Shown piece by piece: positions 54,001-62,100 of a stretch of 64,000 nucleotides of DNA. Position numbers and translations under genes: made by a program. The notes under the pieces were generated by a model that was not told the origin of the DNA, made no database searches, and saw nothing but the letters and a program-made list of their open reading frames with translations. The first letter of the stretch is position 1; the number at the start of each line of letters is the position of its first letter. Source of the stretch: Chloroflexota bacterium (GTDB lineage Bacteria > Chloroflexota > Dehalococcoidia > Lucifugimonadales > Lucifugimonadaceae); NCBI GenBank assembly GCA_027618835.1, contig JAQCHZ010000012.1:16227-80226 (forward strand), given 5' to 3'.

Positions 54001-54807
54001 TTGAAAATCCCTATTTTTCAGATCGATGCGTTCACAGATCAGCCGTTTTCAGGCAACCCAGCTGCCGTCTGCCCACTGGATGAATGGCTGCCTGAAGCAG
54101 AAATGCAATCGATTGCCTCCGAGATGAACCTGTCTGAGACAGCATTCTTCGTGCCGAGCGAAAAGCACGATATCGACTACGACATTCGTTGGTTCACCCC
54201 GAAGATCGAAGTCGATCTGTGTGGTCACGCCACGCTAGCATCGGGGCATGTTGTCCTGTCCAAACTGCAACCCGACCTCACTCAAGTGGCATTTAGTTCC
54301 CGAAGCGGTCGATTAACAGTTGAACATCGGAACGACATGCTCGAACTAGACTTTCCCGTAAATCCACCCCGACCACTAAAAGATGCGAATGAAGTCGCTG
54401 CTGTTCAATCTGCACTCGGAGCGTAACCAGTCGAGATTCTGCATGCGAACACGACCGTTGCCGTATTTGAAACAGAATCTCAAGTAGCCGAACTCAAACC
54501 AAATTTCGCAGCAGTGGCAAAACTCAAAGAGCCTTGGGTTGCAGTGACGGCACCTGCAGATGCCGGTGAATTTGACTTTGTAAGCCGTTTTTTTGTGCCT
54601 ACCGCGGGAATCAATGAAGATCCCGCTACCGGATCGTCACATACCGTCCTAATGCCCTATTGGGCGGGGAAATTCGGAAAGACCGAGCTGGTCGGTCGGC
54701 AGATATCAAACCGCGGAGGGACGATGTACTGCAAATTAGTAGATGATCGAGTGAAGATCGCAGGTCACGTCGTTGAAGTAATGACCGGCGAGCTAACTAT
54801 CGATTAG
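54001..54807 (+). pseudogene. PhzF/DapF-fold isomerase interrupted by one in-frame stop
   Basis: A single reading frame encodes the full PhzF family length of about 268 residues, but codon 142 is TAA (54424-54426). The upstream part has GNPAAVCPL, LSETAFFVP with the conserved catalytic Glu, and LCGHATLASGHVV; the downstream part has NEDPATGSSH and GGTMYCKL. No frameshift is needed. One base change (CAA or GAA to TAA) explains it. PhzF proteins isomerise small acids. Start is TTG at 54001. The reading resumes in the same frame with normal family sequence, so the change is recent, or it is read through, or it is a sequencing error. Confidence 0.85.
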
Positions 54808-54816
54808 GGCGGACGA

Positions 54817-56814
54817 ATGAATCGCCAGTTACTCCATTCCGCTCTGGGACAGGTGATAATTGGGCTCAATCTTCACCTAAATCCTCAACCAAAGTTGCAC
54901 ATGCCCCAATTCGAATCGAAATTTCTAGAGTCGTTACGAACAGGAACCACGCTCGCCGATGGCGGTATCGGTTCGCTCATATTCCAACTGACTGGGCGGC
55001 TCGCATCGCCCGACTTCTTATACGAAGCCATCAACCTTCGAAATCCCAACTTAATCAAAGGGATCTATGCGTCGAGCTTGGCAGCAGGTGCGACGGTCCT
55101 CACCACTAATACGTTTTCGGCTAACGAATCCGAGCTAACGGTCGCCGGAGCCGGAGATCAGGTGGACCAAATAAACAAAGCAGCAATCATAATCGCACGA
55201 GAAGCGATCGAAGAACATCTGGCCGAATATCCGGACGATAGCAGTGTTGTTTTCGTAATCGGATCGATTGGACCTGGCGGAACAACAGTTGAATCTTATT
55301 CAACTCAAATTGATAGTCTAATAGAGAACGGCGCCGATGCAATTCTTCTCGAAACGTTCACCAACACCGACCGTTTATTGGCACTTACGCGAGATATCTC
55401 GTCCCGAGACAACGCCCCTCCGGTGATCGCTCATGCAGCGCTCGATCCAGGAGTTGGCGAAACTCAGGTATGGCCGATCGAACCGGCACAATTTGCTTCG
55501 ATGGCTGCCAGCGCAGGAGCTTCAGTAGCAGGAATCAACTGCGTCGCGCCATGGGTGGCGGCTGAGTTCATTCAAAAGGCTCATACTGCACCAGAGGTCA
55601 AAAATGGTGATCTACTGCTCTCTGCCATGCCCAATGCTGGCGGATTCGAGCGCATCGGCCATCGCTTCCTTGCCCGTTCGAATCCTGAATATATGGGGAC
55701 ACTTGCAAGGCAACTTGGCGATTCAGGAGCCGCCCTTGTAGGTGGATGTTGCGAAGTTCATCCTGAACACGTCCGCGAAATGTCGGCCTATCTAAAATCT
55801 CGAACGTCTTCAGTTGGCGCCGATCTAGCAATGTCGCCGGAGGCTCGGCAACGGCGTGAACATCCTGCCGAAGATTCTCGCAAGACCAACGGCAGTTTCT
55901 CGCGAAAGATTTTTGACGGAAAATTCGCAATCAGCGTGGAAATGGTTGCACCAACCGGTTCCGATCCCAAAGCTTTAGATCTCAGAGCCCGAATGGTTCA
56001 AGAGATTGCCGGTGAGGGATTGGCTGATGCCGTAGACATCACCGATGGCTCAAGAGGCCTCCCTTTGATCCCGCCTGGAGATTTGGTAGAACTGATCAGA
56101 GCGAAGCTTGATTGGCGAGACCACGATAAGTTGGAGTTCGTCGCCCACTTTGCGGGACGGGATCTGAACACGCTTGCTGTTCAATCAAGATTGATGGGTT
56201 ACCACCTACGTGGCATACGAAATGTGCTATTTATCACTGGCGATCCGCCAAAAATGTCACCGACATACCCTCGTTCATCAGCGGTATTCGATATGAACTC
56301 AATTCAGATGATTCGTGCCACTGCCGATCAACTCAATGCCGGGAGGGATTTCGGCGGCAACCCGCTCGGTGGGAATCTCGATAGCGGCACTAAATTCACG
56401 ATCGGTACCGGTTTCGAACCTGAGGCACTAAACATCGATGCTGAAATAGATCGTCTTCGAGCAAAAATTGATGCTGGAGCGGATTACGTGATGACTCAGC
56501 CGGTTTTCGATGACGCCTCGATGAAAACTATTGCGCCCTTCAGAAATCTCGTTTCAGTTCTGCCAGGGGTGATGGTTCTCAAATCCAAATCTCATGCCCA
56601 ACGAATTGCTCAAGTCCCTGGAGTCAACCTATCACAAAGCGTGATTGACTCCCTAGCGAAGTACCCCAGTGGCAATGATCAGCTGAAGGCTGGGATCGAT
56701 TTTGCCGTGCGTCAGGCTCACGAATACCGTTCCCAAGGCTGGGCGGGGGTGTATCTCATGTCTCCGGCGTCGCTAGGTGCCGCAAAACAGGTACTAAAAA
56801 CCCTGGCTGAATAA
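54817..56814 (+). CDS. Fused homocysteine S-methyltransferase and methylenetetrahydrofolate reductase
   Basis: 665 residues from ATG 54817. The N-terminal domain (about 35-330) is a homocysteine methyltransferase with zinc cysteines Cys242 (GINCVAP), Cys311 and Cys312 (LVGGCCEVHP). The C-terminal domain (about 370-665) is MTHFR-like, with the FAD-binding TIM barrel (NVLFITGDPPK, DADYVMTQPVF-like segment). The pattern is like YitJ of Bacillus. It links one-carbon units to methionine synthesis. An ATG at 54901 fits the family start better but has no ribosome-binding site; the GGGCGGA before 54817 favours the longer form. Confidence 0.9.
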   Translation: MNRQLLHSALGQVIIGLNLHLNPQPKLHMPQFESKFLESLRTGTTLADGGIGSLIFQLTGRLASPDFLYEAINLRNPNLIKGIYASSLAAGATVLTTNTFSANESELTVAGAGDQVDQINKAAIIIAREAIEEHLAEYPDDSSVVFVIGSIGPGGTTVESYSTQIDSLIENGADAILLETFTNTDRLLALTRDISSRDNAPPVIAHAALDPGVGETQVWPIEPAQFASMAASAGASVAGINCVAPWVAAEFIQKAHTAPEVKNGDLLLSAMPNAGGFERIGHRFLARSNPEYMGTLARQLGDSGAALVGGCCEVHPEHVREMSAYLKSRTSSVGADLAMSPEARQRREHPAEDSRKTNGSFSRKIFDGKFAISVEMVAPTGSDPKALDLRARMVQEIAGEGLADAVDITDGSRGLPLIPPGDLVELIRAKLDWRDHDKLEFVAHFAGRDLNTLAVQSRLMGYHLRGIRNVLFITGDPPKMSPTYPRSSAVFDMNSIQMIRATADQLNAGRDFGGNPLGGNLDSGTKFTIGTGFEPEALNIDAEIDRLRAKIDAGADYVMTQPVFDDASMKTIAPFRNLVSVLPGVMVLKSKSHAQRIAQVPGVNLSQSVIDSLAKYPSGNDQLKAGIDFAVRQAHEYRSQGWAGVYLMSPASLGAAKQVLKTLAE

Positions 56815-56831
56815 CGACCAGGGTTTTTAGT
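56793..56831 (+). terminator. Terminator overlapping the end of the metF-like gene
   Basis: ACTAAAAACCCTGG (56793-56806) pairs perfectly with CCAGGGTTTTTAGT (56818-56831). The loop carries the stop codon (56812-56814), so the left arm is coding sequence. T tract is within the right arm. Confidence 0.85.
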
Positions 56832-56841
56832 TATTCCTATC

Positions 56842-57102
56842 TCAGCCTCCGTAAGGCAGGCATAAAGCATTGGCCCAACTTAGAACATTCAGCTCTTCAC
56901 TGTCCAGATTCTCGTACTCGTAAAGGATGATCGGCGTGCCATCAGCCCTCATGACTGCGGAGTTCTTCCGATCTACCACACCTTCGCCGATAATCTGTCG
57001 GGCCACCGATGTTGCGCAAGTGACGTCCAGACACTTGATCATTCCGAGTGCTGTTTTGTTCCTATTTTCGAAGAAGACGGCAGGAATGATCTAGGAAAGC
57101 CG
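56842..57102 (-). pseudogene. Remnant of a repeat protein, beta-propeller-like
   Basis: The minus-strand frame from 57042 to 56842 encodes 66 residues beginning MIKCLDVTCATS and including SAVMRADGTPIILYEYEN and WANALC. In the same frame upstream of the ATG the sequence continues as IIPAVFFENRNKTALG back to a TAG near 57100. This is the pattern of exported repeats of the form (GLPVISYYD...LKVxxCxxxxCT). Upstream of the TAG another frame gives VGFP, so a frameshift or stop is likely. It appears to be about one and a half repeats of a once longer protein. Alternatively a small real gene. Confidence 0.55.
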
Positions 57103-57230
57103 ACTGAATTTCTTTTAGTTAGTTTTGAACTGAACATTTAATACCTCTTATCCGGTAAGTTTCCGACCTAACCGCCAGTCATCGCCTAGGCCTGTCACTA
57201 CCAGATTTGGCAGAAGTTGAAATTCAAGAC

Positions 57231-57266
57231 AAAAACAGACCGCCGAAGAAAATCTCCGGCGGTCTG
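57231..57266 (-). terminator. Terminator of the enolase-superfamily operon
   Basis: ACAGACCGCCG pairs perfectly with CGGCGGTCTGT across an 11-base loop. On the minus strand the stem is followed by TTTTTG. It lies 27 bases after the stop of the 57293 gene. Confidence 0.88.
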
Positions 57267-57292
57267 TCAAAAGTTCTGTTCCGAACTAGGAA

Positions 57293-58600
57293 TTAGCTCC
57301 AAACACGGTCGTGCGCATCGAGTTCGTCCCACTCTGACGTATCTTCGAACGCACCGGCTGGGTAAACACCCGCACGAGTTTCGCTTGCTTTTGCAAGGTT
57401 TTCGGTAATTGCCTCTTCATTCAATTCGAGTCCTAAACCAGGAGCGTCAGTGACAGTGACATATCCGTCCTTGATCACATCACCCTCTTGGCCAACAAGA
57501 TCTACAAGATCGTTCCACCAAGGGTTATCGACCGAGTGCATCTCCAAAGCTATGAAGTTCTCCATCGCCATTGCGGAGTGGGCATTTGCCATCGCAACAA
57601 TCGGTGAACCAGCCTGGTGAAGCGCAACACCGATACCTGCATCTCGGCAGTAGTCAGCGATTCGCTTGGTTTCGAGAATTCCACCGGAAGTAGCGAGGTC
57701 AGGATGAGCAACCGAGATTGCTCGAGCATCTACCAGTGGCTTGAAACCGTCTAGACAGTAGATGTCTTCCCCTGTACAAACAGGAGTATCAACTCCCGCC
57801 TTCAATGCCTGCCACTGGTCTACAAACTGCCATGGAATCATGTCTTCGTACCATGCAAGTGAGTACTGGTCGAGAGCCTTACCGATTCGGATTGCGTTCT
57901 CAACACCCATGTGACCGAAGTGATCTGAAGCGAGCGGAATTTCGTATCCGATAATGTCTCGAACAGCCCCTACGTACTCCTGCATCTTTGAAATACCGTA
58001 GTCGGTAACCTGAATGCCTGTGAACGGGTGCATAACAGTTGCAGATTCTTGCGAAATCTTCTTATTGATGACTCCGCCCTCAAACTCCTCGGCGATCCAA
58101 GTTCCGATGTCCATTTTCAGGAACTCGAAACCACGATCCATACGATCCTTGAGCAGCTTGCCCATCTCTTCAGGGTCTTTCTTCGAAGGAGTGTCGGCAT
58201 ATACCTTGATTTTGTCATCGCCGTACTTGCCACCAGCAAACATGTATGCGGGCACGCCAAATGCCTTACCTGCGAGGTCGCAGAGGGCCATTTCGACTCC
58301 GCAAACACCACCACCGAGTCGACCATGACCACCGAACGGCTTGATCTTCTGGAATAGTCGGTCGATATCGCACGGGTTTTCGCCAAGTATTCGGCTCTTG
58401 AGCATAAGAGCGTAGCGAGCTGAAGCGCCGTCTCGCACTTCACCAATACCAACCAAACCCTGGTTCGTCTCAAGCTTGATGATCGGCCATCGCCATCCAC
58501 CGCCACCAACGACTGCGATTCGCATGTCGGTGATTCGGAGGTCAGAAGGACTCGAAGAAGTCTTTACCTGATCGACTGCGCTTGTGTTTTGATCTGCCAA
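57293..58600 (-). CDS. Enolase-superfamily protein of a third subgroup
   Basis: 435 residues, longer than the other three because of an N-terminal extension (~20) and a C-terminal tail (VYPAGAFEDTSEW...). Lys162, metal ligands Asp226 (SDHFGH), Glu252 (WYEDM) and Glu278 (TGED) and His328 (LHQAGSP) are present; His sits at 227 and 230 rather than at Asp+2. Gly/Trp-rich GGGGWRWPI near residue 32 is unusual. It is the last gene of a three-gene operon with DapA-like and RraA-like proteins. Substrate unknown. Confidence 0.85.
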   Translation of the reverse strand: MADQNTSAVDQVKTSSSPSDLRITDMRIAVVGGGGWRWPIIKLETNQGLVGIGEVRDGASARYALMLKSRILGENPCDIDRLFQKIKPFGGHGRLGGGVCGVEMALCDLAGKAFGVPAYMFAGGKYGDDKIKVYADTPSKKDPEEMGKLLKDRMDRGFEFLKMDIGTWIAEEFEGGVINKKISQESATVMHPFTGIQVTDYGISKMQEYVGAVRDIIGYEIPLASDHFGHMGVENAIRIGKALDQYSLAWYEDMIPWQFVDQWQALKAGVDTPVCTGEDIYCLDGFKPLVDARAISVAHPDLATSGGILETKRIADYCRDAGIGVALHQAGSPIVAMANAHSAMAMENFIALEMHSVDNPWWNDLVDLVGQEGDVIKDGYVTVTDAPGLGLELNEEAITENLAKASETRAGVYPAGAFEDTSEWDELDAHDRVWS

Positions 58601-58645
58601 ATTACTAATTTTCCTATTTCTAAACTGAACTACGTGAAAAACCGA

Positions 58646-59455
58646 CTACTTCAAGCGGTTAGCTTTCCATTCTTCAAAATCTTTATCCATGTCTTCCGAG
58701 AACTTCCGGTCTACTTCACCAGGCGTGTAAACACCTTCCCTGATGCGCTGCTGACCGAATTCGTCTTTTAGACGAATCGATTCGGATCGCTCGACAACTT
58801 CCAAAGCAAGGTGAGGTGGAATAAATACCACTCCCGTGCTGGTTCCGAGAACGACGTCGCCAGGGACACAAGTTGCTTCACCAATGCGCGTGATGCCGTT
58901 TATCTCTGGCATACTCACGTCAAGAATCGCACTTGGGTCAACGCCCCGAACGAATGCGTTAAAATCGTCCATCTCAATAATTCGTTGAGTGTCGCGAATT
59001 CCACCGTCGATCACCATGCCTGTGCCCGACCGTGACTTAATGGCCGTAGCGAGGTTGTCTCCAGCAAATGTTCCGTTGAACACTTTGCCAAAGAGGTCGA
59101 CAACAATCAGATCGTTCTGTTCCAGTTCATCGATAACCCATGAGTTTTGGAATCCAACACGGTCGTCTTCCTCACCCTGCTTGTCGATTGAATCGTGAAT
59201 ATCTGGTCGACGTGGAACCCATCGGCAAGTCACTGCCCGCCCGACAAGTACACGATCTGGGTGAAGGTTCATCCAGTTTCCGGCGAACTGAAAATGGTAA
59301 TCATTACGCTTGCAAGTGCCCCATGCCTCTTCAGATGTGACCAATTTCATCCGTTCAAGGATGTCTGCCGATACCAACGGTCGACCGTTTCCATCTCGAT
59401 CACCATCCCATTTGCTGGTAACGGCGCGAATCATTTCAGGGTTAGTTACTTTCAT
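58646..59455 (-). CDS. RraA-like protein, aldolase/decarboxylase family
   Basis: 269 residues, longer than the ~160 of RraA because of N- and C-terminal additions. The family core is DDNLATAIKSRSGTGMVIDGGIRDTQRI (seen as GDNLATAIKSR and VIDGGIRDT), with the catalytic Arg/Asp of the 4-hydroxy-4-methyl-2-oxoglutarate aldolase branch. Though related to the RNase E inhibitor RraA, most members with this context are divalent-metal aldolases acting on keto acids. It sits 59 bases after the DapA-like gene and 45 bases before the enolase-superfamily gene. A keto-acid cleavage role is likely. Confidence 0.85.
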   Translation of the reverse strand: MKVTNPEMIRAVTSKWDGDRDGNGRPLVSADILERMKLVTSEEAWGTCKRNDYHFQFAGNWMNLHPDRVLVGRAVTCRWVPRRPDIHDSIDKQGEEDDRVGFQNSWVIDELEQNDLIVVDLFGKVFNGTFAGDNLATAIKSRSGTGMVIDGGIRDTQRIIEMDDFNAFVRGVDPSAILDVSMPEINGITRIGEATCVPGDVVLGTSTGVVFIPPHLALEVVERSESIRLKDEFGQQRIREGVYTPGEVDRKFSEDMDKDFEEWKANRLK

Positions 59456-59514
59456 AATTTCCTTAGCGAAATATCACGAGTAGTGAAGAAAAAAATCCGT
59501 CGAAAAGTGTACAC

Positions 59515-60435
59515 CTAGACCTGCGGCGCAGGTGTTCCATCCTCGTTCATAATGCGAGCTTCAATCAATGCCTGCTTCATGTCGGTAACTTGAGATTCTG
59601 ACAACGGCAGATTTGGCCTACGCGGCACAGTACCTTCGTAGCCCATCAGGTTTAGACCTGTCTTCTGAACGCCAACACCCCACGACATACCAACAGAATC
59701 CACGTTATTGATGCGTTCCTGCATCTCCCTGGCTTCAGCGTAACGGCCATCAAGACAAGCCTGAATTATGTCTCGAGCAATGTGCGGACCCCAGTTACCA
59801 AACAAAAGGCATGCACCAACAGCACCGATCATTCCGCCAGGCATTAAAAGCGTCCCGTTACAGGTCCACAGCTTTACCTTCTCGTTTACAAATTGTGCCA
59901 TTCGGCACTCGTAACGGTAGTTGAGCGACATGATGTAGGCGAACACGTTGTCGAACGCCGTCAGATCTCTCAATTCTTCCTTTGTTATGTCGGTTCCCAT
60001 CGCAGTTTTAGGCTGGTGGATGATGACCACAGGAACGGGGCTACCTTCGGTCACTTGCTCAAAATAATCCTGGATAGGAGCAGTGTTGACACCTTTGTCC
60101 GCAGCCGGAACCCGAACCCGAACCATGTCGGCTCCAGCTTCGGCGTACAAGTTCGATAACCGCACAGCCTCAGTTGGTGACAGAGCGTCGATACCGGCAA
60201 TCACAAACCGGCGTCCGGCATGAGCTTCTACGACGGTCTTAATGGCCGAAACCTTCTCAGGTTCACCCATGTGAAACTCTTCCCCACCGTAGCTGCCGAC
60301 GACAAAACCCGACAATGCCGTGTTTGAGAACTTATCGACGTTTCTGGCAAGCGCATCGAGATCAAGAGATTCATCTGCGCGGAACGGCATATTGGTTGGA
60401 GCTACGATTATTGGGTCGGAGGACGGAATTGCCAT
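59515..60435 (-). CDS. DapA/NanA-fold protein lacking the Schiff-base lysine
   Basis: 306 residues. The fold is evident from GSYGGEEFHM (usual GTTGE), the strand and helix pattern and length. The active-site lysine (GIKE in DapA) is replaced: the aligned region is NVFAYIMSLNY with no Lys between 150 and 185 at that position, and the catalytic Tyr of YNxP is replaced (IIHQPK). So normal class I aldolase chemistry is unlikely. It may bind an acyl sugar acid or act by another chemistry. It is the first gene of the three-gene operon with RraA-like and enolase-superfamily proteins. Confidence 0.82.
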   Translation of the reverse strand: MAIPSSDPIIVAPTNMPFRADESLDLDALARNVDKFSNTALSGFVVGSYGGEEFHMGEPEKVSAIKTVVEAHAGRRFVIAGIDALSPTEAVRLSNLYAEAGADMVRVRVPAADKGVNTAPIQDYFEQVTEGSPVPVVIIHQPKTAMGTDITKEELRDLTAFDNVFAYIMSLNYRYECRMAQFVNEKVKLWTCNGTLLMPGGMIGAVGACLLFGNWGPHIARDIIQACLDGRYAEAREMQERINNVDSVGMSWGVGVQKTGLNLMGYEGTVPRRPNLPLSESQVTDMKQALIEARIMNEDGTPAPQV

Positions 60436-60643
60436 CTGAGATCCTGCATGAATTATGGAATTAGTTATCGAACGAAAAAAGTCTACCGCGCAAAGCCAAA
60501 CCGATGTTTACGTACACGCAAAAAAACTTCATGAATGATTCACTGGTAGAAAACCCAAAGATGACTCCTGTACGTTTATCGTTATCGAGTGGTCGTACAT
60601 CTGCTGTTGTGGCGCCACGTACTTCCACTTCTACTCTGCATTC

Positions 60644-61528
60644 GTGAGGATTGAATCGAAATTGAAAAAGATCGCGCTGATCTCGCTAATCCTTGGATCA
60701 CTGTTGGCCGTTGCACTGACGGGATCCAGCGAAAAATCTGAGCCTCAGCAGCTCGTAGTATTTGCCGCAGCATCTGATGTGGCCCTGGGTACAGCACGCA
60801 TTCCACTCAACATTCAGGGGATCGACGGGTCGAGATTCGACGATCGAGCAGATGAACTAGAGATCACCTACACATCGCCTACGTCAAACGAAACTCATGT
60901 AGTCGATAACCTCACTTGGCGGGCTTGGCCTGTCCGTAACGGTACCTACACAAGCACGATGACATTCGACGAGGTCGGATTGTGGAGTATCAAAGTTCGA
61001 GTCAAAGCAGACAATGATTCGATTCCAGCAGGAAGCGGAATACTGGTCAAATCGGCCACCGATGCCCCGAATATCGGAGACCCTGCCCCACTGACTGCGA
61101 CCAAAATTGAACCTACTGATGGAAATCTGCGCTCGGTAACCAGTGCACCTAATCCTGATCCCGACCTCTATTCGATTAGCTTTGACGATGCCGTAGCCCT
61201 TGGCAATCCCACGGTAATCACTTTCTCAACTCCTGCTTATTGCCAATCAGCCACTTGCGGTCCTCAAACTGAGGTCCTTTCAGCATTAGATGACAAGTAC
61301 AACGGACAAGCTAGCTTCATACACGTCGAAATTTTTGACAATCCAGAAGAAATGCTTGCGGCTGGTGATCCATCACTCGGCATCGAGGCTCCGGTTATCC
61401 ATGAATGGGAATTCCACACCGAACCATGGACCTTCGTTGTCGATGGCAACGGCGTCGTCGTTGGGCGTTTCGAAGCATTCACCACCCAAGTTGAGATCGA
61501 AGAATACTTAGTTCCTGCCCTGCGATAG
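60644..61528 (+). CDS. Exported protein with C-terminal thioredoxin-like domain
   Basis: 294 residues, starting at GTG 60644. An N-terminal hydrophobic helix (about 9-27) ends in LTGSS, where a lipobox would read LTGC. The first domain (about 45-140) is beta-rich and Ig-like. The second (about 175-290) has thioredoxin-like sequence with Cys200 and Cys205 (YCQSATCGP), spaced CX4C rather than CX2C. It probably faces outside the membrane, either as a secreted or membrane-anchored protein. Function is unknown, but such domains are found near copper and redox proteins. Confidence 0.75.
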   Translation: MRIESKLKKIALISLILGSLLAVALTGSSEKSEPQQLVVFAAASDVALGTARIPLNIQGIDGSRFDDRADELEITYTSPTSNETHVVDNLTWRAWPVRNGTYTSTMTFDEVGLWSIKVRVKADNDSIPAGSGILVKSATDAPNIGDPAPLTATKIEPTDGNLRSVTSAPNPDPDLYSISFDDAVALGNPTVITFSTPAYCQSATCGPQTEVLSALDDKYNGQASFIHVEIFDNPEEMLAAGDPSLGIEAPVIHEWEFHTEPWTFVVDGNGVVVGRFEAFTTQVEIEEYLVPALR

Positions 61529-61530
61529 GG

Positions 61531-61854
61531 CTAGTCGCCAATACTCACTATCGTCAGCACTCCCGGCTCCAACTCCTCGTATACAACAGTTATCGCCTCT
61601 TCTAGCGCCTTGTGTTCGTTGAGATGTGACGGCGTAAACCCTGAGAAGATCCCAGCCCCATCGAATGTCCACACTTTGCCTGAGTCCTCGCGAATCGTGA
61701 GACTGGATATCGTGGTGACCGAAGCTGGTTCGACGCTCAATACTTGGCCGCGCACGTTGCCCTCGTCGCCCTTTACGGAAATTACAGCGAGTGCGATTGA
61801 TATCAGTGCGGCGACGACGAATAACGCCGAAACAATAGTTCTTATCTTGCTCAT
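61531..61854 (-). CDS. Small membrane-anchored exported protein of unknown function
   Basis: 107 residues from ATG 61854 (MSKIRTIVSALFVVAALISIALAV); the frame runs on to 61950, but the extra residues do not look like the mature start. One N-terminal membrane helix is followed by an ~80-residue beta-rich domain (GQVLSVEPASVTTISSLTI, TFDGAGIFSGFTPSHLNEHKALEEAITVVYEE). Its stop is only two bases from that of the thioredoxin-like gene (convergent). Family not recognised. Confidence 0.65.
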   Translation of the reverse strand: MSKIRTIVSALFVVAALISIALAVISVKGDEGNVRGQVLSVEPASVTTISSLTIREDSGKVWTFDGAGIFSGFTPSHLNEHKALEEAITVVYEELEPGVLTIVSIGD

Positions 61855-62100
61855 AGATTGATCGTAGCAATAGCCCAGCAACCGCAGACTTAAACTCGAA
61901 ATCAAGAACGTCTCCCCCCAGCGAGCGGGACTTTTTTGTGTGTTGAGCAAACGAAATGTTGGTGATTATGAGGTGTAAACCAACTCCTCGGATGGTATCT
62001 TCAACGACGAACTGCTCGGGAAACCTTCTAATAGTTGGCGGCGTCCATTCCTAAAAACGTGAAGTAACGCTCTTGATCACCGAGTACCACACCCTCTAAG

